Positions 1 to 10,628 of a DNA stretch of 64,000 bases are shown piece by piece. Position 1 is the stretch's first letter. Each line of letters begins with the position of its first letter. The stretch lies in NCBI GenBank assembly GCA_037176725.1, contig JAZBRS010000023.1:28515001-28579000 (forward strand). Direction: 5' to 3'. A model generated the notes under the pieces. It made no database searches. It had not been told where the DNA came from and saw only the letters and a list, made by a program, of their open reading frames with translations. The DNA is from Posidonia oceanica (Eukaryota > Streptophyta > Magnoliopsida > Alismatales > Posidoniaceae). The position numbers and the translations under genes were made by a program.

Positions 1-570
1 TCCGAACATTGGCGGACCCTGGTTCGTGAGAACTCCTAAGCAGTAAGCATCATAGCCCTAAATGCGGATGCAGGCGATAAAGCAAAACTGCGGGGAAAAC
101 CAAGCAATGCAAGCAACATGCAGGTGATAAAGCAAAGTAGGTGCAGAAAACGATGCGAAATGCGAAAAACAATGCGAGGCACGGAAATCAAGGCAAGGGG
201 CAGAAAACGGTGCAAAGGGGCGTGGAAAACTATGCAGCGGAGAGGGAAACGATGCAAAACACGAGAAACGGGGCAAAGTACGGAAAACAGTGCAAAGCGG
301 GGTGCAAAACTAAAACAAAGGGTTGTGCAACATGCATAGGGGTTGCAGCAAGCCAAAGAAGCAATAAAACGCGGAAAACGACGAGCGAAGCAAAATCGGC
401 GTTCTAAAATGGCTGTCAGCCATCTGCAAGCATTGGACGCTGGCAACACTAGCGTCCAACGTTGGACGCTAGCATTGCTGGCGTCCAACACCTGCTGGAG
501 GCAAACTGCACGCAGTTTTTGGAAAACAGTGCATTCTAGCTACATGGATGCAATATAGATGCAAAAATGC
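1..570 (-). repeat. Left arm of a long inverted repeat, Tat/Ogre-like LTR material
   Basis: Bases 1-50 match the reverse complement of about 4915-4964, including the shared block CCTGGTTCGTGAGAACTCC and AGTAAGCATCA. The similarity continues inward for several hundred bases at lower identity through G/A-rich units of the kind GGAAAACCA...ATGCAAG. This arm therefore reads in the opposite direction to the right arm. The ORFs across it are low-complexity and not proteins. The assignment to Tat/Ogre-type LTR DNA is inference, from the similarity of the right arm to the segment ending at a tRNA-Arg-type primer site near 5328. Confidence 0.6.
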
Positions 571-2570
571 AACTAAATGGGTGCATGACATGCACGACTA
601 ACCTAACAGAAGATTAGAAGGGGGATCAGAGCAGGAGGCAAGCTTGAATCAAGGATCAAAGCAAGCAAGTTGTTGGACGCCTGTAAGCTTGGCGTCCAAC
701 GTTGGACGCCAGAGTGACAGGCGTCTAACACAGACCAGAAGACAGAGGAGAGAAAGAAGCATACAAAAGCAAAATAAAAATGGGTACATGCATATGGGCT
801 ATTGGGATGAGCATGGGGCAAACATACAAGCATGGGACCACAAAAGAAAACCAAAACTTACCAGTAGCAGCTTTTGCCAGGCCAGAGGCACAACCAGGTC
901 GTTGGACGCGAGCTAGGCCGACGTCCAATGTTGGACGCCTGCACTAGCAGCGTACGACGCCCTGGGAGGCACAAACACACAAGAAACTAGCATAAAATTA
1001 GCAAATGATCTAAAGAAGTTAAGCATGCATGGAAACACAGGAGATATGCAAACAAGCAAGATCAGGGCATTATGCAAGCTAGAAAGAACAAGGCAGGGGA
1101 GCAGGGACGTTAGACGCTGCAAACAGCAGCGTCTAACGTTGGACGCTGGAGCTCCTAGCTTCCAACACCTGCAGAATGCTAGCTCACCTGTACTAAAGGG
1201 GGAGCTCAGCTCTAACCCCACCTATATGCATGCAGACACATTAAAGACATGCTAGAGCAAATAATCATCCACAGCAAGCATTAAACTCAGAGGACAGATA
1301 AAAAAGGAAACATGCATAGAGATGAAAGATTAAAACTTTTGCAAAAAGGAGTAAGCTACTTAAGAAGATCCTAGCAAACCTAAGCATGGTTGCCATAGGA
1401 GCCAGGCATCTCTAAGCAAGCATGGATCATGAAATAGCTTCAAAAATAGACATGATGTAGGCATGGCAGCAAGCTACAGCTAACAGGGGTGTTGGACGCT
1501 AGGTGAACCAGCGTCCAACGTTGGACGCGGCTCACCTTAGCGTCCAACGCAGGCAGAAGACAGACTGACAACAAAGCATGCAAAGATGATTCAAACAAGC
1601 ATGGAACAAGCAAATAGGCATGGCACAACATCAGAGAACATGCAAGGAAGACATACAGCATGGATTTATGAAATAGCAAGCAGTAGCAAGGCATGGAAAG
1701 CAATAAAACAAAAGCTGAGCAAGACAGGGTGTTGGACGCTGGCCTATGCCGCGTCCAACGTTGGACGCACCAGTTGGTGCGTCCAACACACTGAACTCCA
1801 TTCTGGCCACAAATCGTGGCCAAAAGTCTTCAGAAAAATGCAAAAATGCATGGGAACGCTCATACTAGCATGCATGACCTACGGGGATAGAGTGCTTACC
1901 TCGTCGCGGCCTGGAACGGCGTGTCGACCTCCTTCACCGGCGCTGCGGAAGTGGACGACTAGCTAACTCCAGCGAGCTCGTGCAGGCTGCTGGGGGCACG
2001 GGAGAGGTCGGCGAAGGGTCCGGAGGGAAGGTGGACACTTGGTCTTACTCTAGAGGTGGAGAATTGTAGAGGAAAAAAGCCGTGCTGGTCTGTGCTCCCT
2101 GCCAAAAGAGGGTGGTTGAGCTGGTTTTGTGCAATGGGTGCTTGGGTTTGCTGCCAAAATTGCAGCGGCTCAGAGGGAAATTGGCAGGTGCTCTGGGTGT
2201 GAGGGAGCCACGAGGGATGGCAGGAGGGGCATGGGCATCTCAGTCGGCCAGTGAGGGAGCCGCTGGTGGCTGACAAAGGCGGCAAATGGCAGTGAGGGCT
2301 TAGAGAGCGGGAATGGTGCTGATTGAGAAGAGATGGGTAGTAACTTGGGCTTGGAAGGTAGTGGGTGGCATGGAGTGGGAGAAGGGACAGGTAGTAAGTG
2401 CGGGGAGGCGGTGGAGTGGACGGGAGGTGAGCTGATGGAGGAGGAGCAGCCGCTGCTGCAACCGAGCAGAAGGCGTCCAACATTGGACGTCGAAGCAGGA
2501 GGCGTCCAACATTGGACGCTGGAATAGGGCGCGTCCAACGTTGGACGCTGCCTATTCCAGCGTTCAACGT
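432..2570. repeat. Cluster of 57-58 bp GTTGGACGC / GCGTCCAAC cassettes (left group)
   Basis: Seven or more copies of one architecture occur here: GTTGGACGC, about 11-12 variable bases, the 18-bp palindrome GCGTCCAACGTTGGACGC, 11-12 variable bases, then GCGTCCAAC. Copies lie at about 432-489, 672-729, 901-960, 1108-1167, 1491-1548, 1731-1787, and a compound run at 2473-2570. Several are exactly 58 bp. The palindromic words are conserved while the spacers vary freely, so the words are under constraint or are copied by a special route. Each unit could fold as two adjacent hairpins or a cruciform. No known family name is assigned. Confidence 0.8.
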
Positions 2571-2790
2571 GCTCAGTTGGCAAAAGGCTGCAAAAAGGCT
2601 TGGGCTTGGGCTAAAAGGTTTAAAAAAGGTGTGAAAAGGCTTGGGGTTTAGGCTTGGGATTTAGGTGAGGTTTTGGGCTAGGTTTTGGGCTAGAAAAAAG
2701 GGTTAGAAAAAGGAGTGCCATTCCAGAGTCCACACGAGCCTGCAGGAGAAAACGACCAACTTCCGGGCTGTCAGAATGGGGTGTCTACAA
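571..2790 (-). repeat. Remainder of left repetitive block
   Basis: Apart from the palindromic cassettes, this stretch holds sequence rich in ATGCAAG and AGCATG words, a GC-richer segment (about 1900-2450) and a G/T-rich run of CTTGGG and TTTTGGGCTAG-like words (about 2590-2700). No gene is supported: ORFs on both strands are proline/serine-rich shadows of the repeats. It is most simply the inner part of the same degraded LTR-like element as the left arm. Confidence 0.45.
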
Positions 2791-4095
2791 CTATTCCCCA
2801 GCAACGGTGCCAAAAACTTGATGTGAAATTTTAATTAACCGCAAGTGCACTGTGTACTATGTAGTACGTATGTAAAATATGGGTCGATCCCACAGAGAAT
2901 AGAGTTTCAAAACACAGAGATTAATTATCAGTTATTGCACGAAGGTTGAGAATGATGATGGTTAAGAACTAAAACTAGAAGATGTAATCAAATTAATTAA
3001 AACCTAGGGTTTCGAATCCATTTATGTAAAATACAATATGCATGATTAAATCCACTCTCTGGCTCTCTCCATGATCTAAATAGTTTACTCAATGGTTCTT
3101 ATCCTAACAAGCATAATCTATATGCAATGCACCATAGATTATCTAGTCCCAAGATAAAATCACACAAATCAAACTAAATCAAATGATATATGAAAGATCT
3201 GAGATTATATACACAACCCCCAAGTTATTCTTCCCTAAGCATAGATTAAAAAGATATTATCAATATTAATCTATCAAAGTTTATCGAATAATGAATGATC
3301 TATGTAGTATACATCCAGTCTACATAATCATAGCATTTAAGCATGAGAAGACAAAGAGGAACTTAATCACAACATATGCAATTACATAAACTTCATCTAA
3401 ACCCTAGATCTAGAAACTTAGCCAAGCATGATAATGAAAAACATTGAAATAAAAGATTGGGAAAGAGAAGAGCAAGACATAATTAAGATAAAGAAAATGA
3501 ACTTGTATTAATAAAATACCTTAATTACAGAAAATAAGCTTGAAAAACTCTAAAACAATGGAAGAAGAAAAGTCTAAGCCTAATGTAGAAGATGAAGCAT
3601 CCTAGAGTTTACCCAATCGGTCCCTTTTATAGGCTTACAAGGACTTGGCTGTCACAGAGATAAATCCGGATACAAATCAGGAAACTGAATTTTAATTACA
3701 AGATATTTCCAAGTGGTCTATGTGAAGGCAAAAGACTGAATCAACGATATCTTCTCCAGGTGCCTGGGAGGCGCCAATTGTGCATTTAGGCGCCTGGGAG
3801 CCGCCAGCTGGCCCTGATTTCTCTCAATCTTGGTTAATTCTATTGTCTTATCTTCCTCCTCGTATTCACACATGTGGAAAAAGTGTATTTGATATCTTGC
3901 ACGGATTTGCATTTCTTGTATCCTTGGATTTGCATTTCTTTTTGTCTTTTATTATTTTTCTTCCTTCTTTTTCTCTTTTTTCTTCAGGTCCAAAGTTCCT
4001 ACACAAATTGCACAAAATACCTCGAGTAATATTATTTATGAACAAAAGAGATAAATATGGGCATAAAACATGTAAGAATAATGTGCTAATCACTG
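2791..4095 (+). repeat. Unclassified plant repeat with the CCCCAGCAACGG...CCAAAAACTTG signature
   Basis: The segment opens with TTCCCCAGCAACGGTGCC followed by AAAAACTTGATG, then CCGCAAGTGCAC and GGTCGATCCCACAG. From memory, this series of words recurs at the edge of a dispersed repeat in many plant genomes. It continues as AT-rich sequence to about 4095, where GTGCTAATCAC precedes the first GCGTCCAAC of the right block. Two near-identical words, GGCGCC-TGGGAG, occur at about 3755-3800. No intact protein is visible. Family and exact limits are uncertain. Confidence 0.4.
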
Positions 4096-4284
4096 TGTAT
4101 TCTAGCGTCCAACACTCTGCTTTGCTTAAATCATGCTTATACTTGCATCATGCCTATAAATCTCTTTTGGCTGTTTATATGGACTGCCTAGCATGATCTA
4201 CATGTCTTCTACTGCCATATTGCATTTGCATCACACTTATGCATTCAGCATGCATGCATCTATTTCAAAAAACCTGGCATGGTT

Positions 4285-4565
4285 GTTGGACGCAGCATAT
4301 CACTACTTCCAATGTTGGACGCCGGTGGTTATTGCGTCCAACACCCTCTGCCAGTTTAAAATAATCATTCTGAGTTTGCATTTGATTTCTGAGCCTTGCG
4401 CTCTGGTCTTTTAGCATGCTTTATCTGTCCATGGTTTTTTACATTGCATAAAAACGCATTATTTTCCAAATTTGCATGGCTTCCCTTGCAGTTTGCCTGT
4501 TCTCTGTGTTGGACGCTAGCAGCACCTACGTCCTACATAAGACGCTGGTCTGTCTAGCATCCAAC
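4285..4565. repeat. Right group of GTTGGACGC cassettes
   Basis: Two further cassettes lie at 4285-4342 and 4508-4565, each 58 bp with the same outer words and central junction. The second is partly decayed (central TACGTCCTACATAAGACGC). A lone GCGTCCAAC lies at about 4104. Their presence in both arms of the inverted repeat shows that the cassette belongs to the parent element. Confidence 0.75.
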
Positions 4566-4964
4566 ACTTTCAGTTGGCTGAATTCTATTTTTAAGCATCG
4601 ATCTTGTTTTCACTGTCGCTTTCCTCACTTTGTTGCCTTCGGTACATGCCTTGACACCCATGCATGCTGTTGGACCCCTGTTTCCCGATTTTACTCCTTG
4701 CATCGCCTGCTTTCCCTTGGTTTTCCACGTCAGTCTTGTTTCCCATTTGCATGTCGTACACTTGCATTGTGTGGTTTTCCTCGATGTTTTGTTTCTTACT
4801 TGCATCACATGGTTTTCAGCCCCTGTTTTGTTTCCCCTTTGCATGTCGCACACTTGCATCGCGTGGTTTTACTCGACGTTTTCTTTCCTCACCTGCATTG
4901 CATTTAGGACAGTGATGCTTACTGTCTGGAGTTCTCACGAACCAGGGTTCGCCTGGTTTGGAAC
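4440..4964 (+). repeat. Right arm of the long inverted repeat
   Basis: This is the reverse-complement partner of the start of the window. It contains repeated C/T-rich units of the form TTGCATCGCGTGGTTTTCC / TTGCATGTCG, about 80-90 bp apart at 4720-4900, then TTACTGTCTGGAGTTCTC and ACGAACCAGGGTTCG. ORFs here are translations of the tandem units. Confidence 0.6.
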
Positions 4965-5455
4965 ATAGGCAGCGCTGTTGAGCATATAGGCTGCACGTTT
5001 AATTTCCCATATATGGCATTTAGGCATTCAAAGCTCTAATAGCATGGTATAGCATCCCTCGCCCCCTAGGCGTACAGTTAAAGGCAATCATTGCCAAAAT
5101 TCCTGCAAATGCGAGCGATTAGCCAAGAAAGACCTATTCCTCAGGCGTGTCGGGGGTGCCTAACACCTTCCCCGCACGTAACAGAAGTCCTTACCCTTTC
5201 TCTGGCCCGTAGTGACCATTTTGCCCTCGTCCTTGGCATGAGTCATACATTTTGCATAGCATTGCATTCATTTGCGTGTTTTCTATGCTTTCCTCGGTTT
5301 TCCTCGTCTTTCCAATAATAGACTAGATGGCGACTCTGTTTTGTCTTATCTTTGTTTTCCTCCTTTGCCATTATCCGTGACACTTTCCCTCTTTTGGCCT
5401 GATGTCGGTCGATCCGGCGTCAAGGTATCGGGGATAAGGGTTACAGAAATATAGA
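4965..5455 (+). mobile_element. Tat/Ogre-like gypsy LTR 3' end with primer-binding site
   Basis: The segment has features I associate with Tat/Ogre gypsy LTRs: CAGGCGTGTCGGGGGTGCC, then TAACACCTTCCCCGCACGTAA, then TAGTGACCATTTTG, and a CATTTTGCATAGCATTGCAT stretch. It then reaches TGGCGACTCTG at about 5328-5338, which complements the 3' end of a tRNA-Arg (usual tRNA ending AGTCGCCA) and so looks like a primer-binding site. About 120 bp of internal region follow before Sirevirus gag sequence begins. This is a fragment without coding capacity. Confidence 0.55.
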
Positions 5456-5742
5456 ATGGTTATTTATTTAAAATTTATTAATCTTGATTTATGGAATGTA
5501 ATTGTTAATGGGGACACTCCTAGTAAAAAGCATTATAAAGAGTGGAATGTCAATGAGAAAAATCTAGCAACTTTAGATGTTAAGGGATTAAATACTTTGT
5601 TTTGTACTATAAATAAAGAAAATTTTAATTGAATTTATAATTGTAGTACTTCTCATGAAGCATGGCATGTTTTAGAAGTTACTCATGAGGGAACAAGCCA
5701 AGTAAAAGAAACAAAAATTAATATGCTTGTTCATAAGTATGA
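5456..5742 (+). pseudogene. Sirevirus C gag, 5' fragment
   Basis: Translation in the plus direction gives a copia Gag N-terminal part (a LWNVIVNGD-like stretch, then a GLNTLFCTINKENF-like stretch) with one in-frame stop after FN. It is collinear with the Gag of Sireviruses A and B further along. It is cut at 5742 by the inserted solo LTR and resumes in phase at 8297. The start of gag and the 5' LTR are absent, replaced by the Tat-like fragment. Confidence 0.7.
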
Positions 5743-8291
5743 TGTAACGACTCGAGCCGCTATCAACAAAAGCCAATAGCCCAAACAAATTTAAACATAA
5801 ACAAATATTACATTTACAAATATACAGGCTATTACAACTATATCTGTGCCAGGAACCTGTAGTGAATAGGTACGTGACTCCAACTATGTGCAATATGAAC
5901 CAACACCAACTAATCGTCTGCACCTACAACTAAAACCAACAAGGAAAAACACGTGAGTGACCAGAAATTGTCACTCAGCGCACACCTCACAAAAATCACG
6001 ACAAACTCGGAATAAAACTGCAATATGGAATAAACCGGTTAAACACCTAAAACCAAACCGATATCATTATTTGTAATAATAAAACATCTTTCCCAAAGCC
6101 CACAAGATAAAACAGGGAAAAACCAGATGTATCTCTAAGCTCAATAATCAAATCTCGGGCCTATTGACCAAAACCCAATAAAACCATAATACCGCAATAA
6201 GCGGAAAAAAGCTCTAGGCCCAATACGGCCAGAAACAACAAATCACTAGCCCCGCGGGAACAAGAAACACAACAAGTCGTGTTGCTTGGCGCCAAGCAAC
6301 CAACCTGGTCTCAAGCAGCCGCCGAAGCGCACTGCACTGCCACGAACACCCGTCCTGTGGAGGAGCGTTCCCGTCACGGTGTCCTCCTACCAGGGGAGCC
6401 TCAAAAGCAATCCCTACCTAGGAAAGCTACTCACCCCACCTGGGCGAGCTGTCCTCAATCAGGACGGAACCACAGGGCATGCCACATCAGCACCCGCAAA
6501 CGATGTGCTTCGAACCACTCACGTGGTCCTCAACACTACAAAGGCGAGTCCCGGTGCCCCGTAGCGACTAGGGTATCGTGCTCAGCTACGCAGGAGTATC
6601 ATACCTCCCAAGTCCACTGCCACGATACTGCTAGGTACAGACGACACCCGACCCTCGAACCTCAGCCCAGGCAAAGTGTGTGACACGCTAGGAACATCGT
6701 CACATTCCTGAGTCTAGGCCACACAACTCCCAGGTTTCGGTCCCCCAACAATACCTTGGCAAAACCTTTTGAAAACACATTCATCTTTTCTCAAAAACCA
6801 TCTTTGAAAACATTTATCATGCCAAAATATAACCATAAGCTAAAGTATAATTAAATACTAATTAATCAATAATTAAAACCCATTAAAAATAGGCCTAGGA
6901 TAGTCCCAAGCATTGGTTCGGCAGACCAGAAGTTTCCGGTCGACCGAACCAAGAGCTTGAGACTAGCTCCAGGCCCTGATTCGACAGACTGAAAGGTTTT
7001 GGTTTGCCGAACTGCCCCCTGCCTCGGCATGCCAGAGGATTTCGGCACCTCGAATCAGGGCACAGTCGGGCAAAACCTACCATTTTCCAAAACACCTATT
7101 TTTCCTACAATCAACCAAAATTCACATACAATATACCGAAATGTTCGAAATGTTAAAGGAATCCATCCACACCAAAATCGTGGCATTCCGAGGCACATAG
7201 CTCACAAAAACACCAAAAAACCACATGGCAAGCATTTATCAACCATAGCCGAATAAATTCGATTAAAACTCACATAATCCACCAAAACTCACCAAACCAC
7301 TTCCATTGCATTCAAATCATTGCAAGGAACACAAATATATCATTTTTAAGTTAAAAGGAGAGAGAGGAGCGAGGCATGCACCTTATGAGATAGGGGCACC
7401 CATAGCCTCTCCAGCAATCTCCGCGCACCACCGGCGATCCACCGTTGCACCAGGCTCCTTACGGCCGCTCTCGAGCTCTCCACGCCACCAGGAGGAAGGT
7501 TGGAGCTCACCACAGCCGCACGATCCGAGGAGGAGGGAGGTCAGTGATCGCCCACCACACACAGCCATAGGGGAGGAGGAGAAGAGAGGAGGAGGGGCTC
7601 GGGAAAGGTGGAGAAGGGAGGGAGGAGATGGAGATGGAGTGATCGAAGGATGAGGAGATGGGTGAACCACCTCCTGTCCGAAGGCTAAGGCACAGGCGAG
7701 AGAGAGAGAGGGGGAGAAAATAGGGGAGATTGGGGAGGAGTGGGGGGGAAACGAGTGGAAAAAGGGTGAGGAGGAAGCGAGTGGAAGGAGAGAGAGAGAG
7801 ACGGGAGAGTGAGTGTGAGTAGAGGGAGGGAGAGGGACATGAAGAGGAGGAAATGTGTGAGGTGTGGGGAGAAGGAAACACCGCCATGTAGTTATAAGCA
7901 CAGCTGCAGCAACTGCAGAACCACGAGCATCTGCTTTCTCCTACAAGGCATGGATCTGGTTTCCTCACCAAACAGCAGGCCCACGAGCACACAAAGCAAC
8001 AACCACCAGCTAGATTCGTGTTGCAGCACACTACATCAACAGTGCCAGGCGGTCCCACGCATAGTGATATGCTACTTAAACTGCACAACACACCCCCAAG
8101 AATCAGGGAAAACAAGAGATGAAGAAGATAGGAACCAAAGAGCAAAGAAAGATAAAGCCAGTGACCAAACCACAACTGGTCCCACCAACAAACCATAGAG
8201 GCAAACCACACAAGCCTATAACACCCGTCCACAGTTAAAGAATTCATTAAATCTGTACAATTACAAGGGAAATGAATTCCTAGGTGTTACA
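5743..8291 (-). mobile_element. Solo LTR, gypsy-like (Del/Tekay style), inserted in Sirevirus C gag
   Basis: The element begins TGTAACGACTCG and ends CCTAGGTGTTACA, so it has TG...CA ends with inverted TGTAAC/GTTACA termini. It is flanked by perfect 5-bp duplications TATGA at 5738-5742 and 8292-8296. Removing it joins the gag reading frame exactly. Read on the minus strand it starts TGTAACACCT and ends GAGTCGTTACA, the usual look of plant gypsy LTRs, so the minus orientation is inferred. At 2549 bp with no coding domain, a solo LTR is the simplest reading. GA-rich DNA fills about 7590-7850, and short CGG...CCG palindromes cluster at 6911-7060. The ORFs inside are not credible genes. Confidence 0.8.
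6281..6300. repeat. Perfect 20-bp palindrome in solo LTR
   Basis: GTTGCTTGGCGCCAAGCAAC is identical to its own reverse complement over all 20 bases. It lies about 540 bp from the plus-left end of the solo LTR. Confidence 0.9.
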
Positions 8292-8296
8292 TATGA

Positions 8297-9146
8297 AATG
8301 TTTAAAATGCAACCCTATGAATCTATTGGAGACGTGTTTAGTAAATTTTGTGAGATTACTAACAATTCAAAGTCTCTTGGTAAAAGTTTTTCTTCAAGTG
8401 ACTTAGTTAGGGAAATTCTTAGATCTCTTACTCCGGTTTGGGAGAAGAAGGTCACCGCTATTGAAGAAGTAAATGATCTCTCAACATATTCCCTTGAAGA
8501 TCTCATAGGAAATCTCACTTTCTATGAAGTACAAATGAAAGAGAAGGAATTTGAAAATGTTTTAGAGAAGAAAAGTATTGCCTTTAATGCCTTGATTGAT
8601 TCGGATGAGGAAGATCTTGCTCTTATAACTCACAAGTTCAAAACATTCTTAAAGAAAGAAAGAATTCAAAAGAAGGACAAAAGAAAAATTAAGAAAAAGA
8701 AAGCTCTTCAAGCTACATGGGATGATAGTGACTCTTCCGGTGAAGATTTATCTTCCGATTGTGAGGTTGCTCACTCGTGTTTTATGGCTACATCTAATGA
8801 AGTACCATCTTTAGATAATATTGAAGATTTTTCTATAGATGATTTGCTTGATGTTTTTAATGAGCTTTATTTGAAATATAAATCTTTGAATGGTAAATAC
8901 AAAAGTATGAACAAATGCTTTATTGATATATCTCTTGAAAAAGAATTAATTTCAAATGAAAATGATGAACTGAGAAGTAGGAACAAAATATTTGAAGTAA
9001 AAAATGATGTTTTGAAAAATGAGTTAAATATAATGAAATGCAAAATTGATATTCTAGAAAATGACATAGCATCCTTAGAAGTCAAAAGTGAAAGTTTGCT
9101 TAATAATGTTAGTAAGATTCAATCAGAAGGAAAACTCTTGATATAA
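8297..9146 (+). pseudogene. Sirevirus C gag, main part
   Basis: A 282-codon open frame (its first ATG at 8298) continues the gag of the interrupted copia element. Residues 1-100 hold the UBN2-like Gag core (FSKFCEITN, LVREILRSL, WEKKVTAIEE, EDLIGNL). A Lys-rich linker follows, then a long acidic and coiled-coil region (SIDDLLDVFNELYLKYKSL; repeated N/E/L heptads) typical of Sirevirus Gag. No CX2CX4HX4C zinc knuckle is visible between the core and the coiled coil, and no protease, integrase or RT follows. The element has lost its pol region by internal deletion. The frame is open but the protein is not a functional Gag-Pol. Confidence 0.8.
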
Positions 9147-10628
9147 GAAAGTATAAAATTAGAAATGTGCATAGAAATGTTATTCCATATGATAATGGTC
9201 TTGTTAGAGTTAAAAATAATGAAAAATACGAATTTGTCATTAAGAAAGAAGAAAGAGGAAAATGGTAATTCCCTTTCCTATTGAAAAAGTATGTTTATGA
9301 TTCTCTATAAGTTTTTCATTGAAAATTGATTGCTAAATGAAATTTTTTATAAAATATCACGTAATTCATTTATCATGCTTTTATATGATTTTTATAGTTT
9401 AATCTCAAGTTTTTTAATGTGCTTAAGTTCTTCTCAGATTTCGGTCTGCCGAATTCCTTCGGTCTACCGAAATAACTGACAGTTTGAATCTTTTGATTTA
9501 AAACAAATTATTGATTTCTTGACCAAAATTTTTGATCTTATATTTGAAATGATAACCATGGCTTATGATTATACTGATTATTGGTATCTTACTCTTTGAT
9601 CAAGATTTTGAATCATTATATGCATCAATATATGCATGATCGAACCAAATGAAGAAATCTTATACGTGATTGCACTCAATTGACATATCTTGTCGTATTA
9701 TAGGCTATAGTGCTTTATTTTGTTATGATTGGATTATGGATTAATGTGATTCTATGTCATGATGATGGTAATATCTTATTATATCTTTTTGCTCATGTTA
9801 AAATAGAAATGAGAGTTTTACAAGACTATATAATTCTTATTCATAATGTTATTGAAATTAGTACTTGGAGTTTGTATTTTTACCTATGCTTAACATGATA
9901 CATTTTTTTGCTATGCATGATGTATATGGATTTCTATTCTTTACCCATGCTTGTTGGTAGGGAGAGCATATTTAATATATTTTCCATCATATTGAATATC
10001 TTTCAACAATTGGTATTGATTTTGTTGCTTAGTGAATATCTATGCTTGAAGTGAGGAGGTGCTTACTGAATATTTTTTCATCATTAATGATTTTATTGAA
10101 TATCTTTCATATATAAAGTTAATTTTGGTGTCTATTGAAAATACTTTACCATATGAAGTTGATTCCTATTGAATATCTTATAAAAAGTTGATTTTGATGC
10201 TTAATTGAATATCCTTATGAAGATTGACGATTCTTATTGAATATCCTTATAATAGTTGACTTAGTCACTTAATGAGTATCATTTACATTTTGATAATGCT
10301 CTTGCTTATATTGATTTATTTCTTTGGATTTATGCCTTCTATTCTTTTTGCTTATGACAAAAAAGGGAAGAAGCTTAAGAATAGGGATAGGTTTTTCCAA
10401 AGCTATGTTTTAAGCCTATCATGTTAATATAAGATAAGAGGATGAATGAGTCATTGGCTAAGCAATTTTTGTGTTGTTAACTTAGATTTTATATTTTATA
10501 TTGGACTCATATAGTTAGGGGGAGCATTGAGGTTTTATTGACATATCTTTTATGCACATTCCAAGGGGGAGACATTTTTATAGCTTTGATATATTTGCAG
10601 TTTTTGTCATTATCAAAAAGAAGGAGAT
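9147..10628 (+). mobile_element. Sirevirus C 3' noncoding region with several polypurine tracts
   Basis: This is AT-rich sequence without a gene. Two adjacent palindromic words (TTCGGTCTGCCGAA and TTCGGTCTACCGAA) lie at about 9438-9473. Towards the end lie three purine tracts: TTAGGGGGAGCATTG near 10515, CCAAGGGGGAGAC near 10561, and AAAGAAGGAGATTG immediately before the LTR. Multiple polypurine tracts upstream of the 3' LTR are, as I recall, a Sirevirus hallmark. Many short TTGAATATC-like direct repeats occur at 9990-10260. Confidence 0.6.

Noticed and set aside
36..558. Several ORFs on both strands over the left inverted-repeat arm
   Set aside because: They translate low-complexity repeat units, overlap each other in several frames and show no domain.
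1959..2583. Minus-strand Pro/Ser-rich ORFs of 137-202 codons
   Set aside because: They lie over GC-rich repeat DNA and the palindromic cassettes, and overlap in frame-shifted copies; there is no start context or homology.
7383..8247. Large minus-strand ORFs (172 and 246 codons)
   Set aside because: They fall inside the solo LTR over GA/CT-rich DNA and are Ser/Pro/Leu-rich artefacts.
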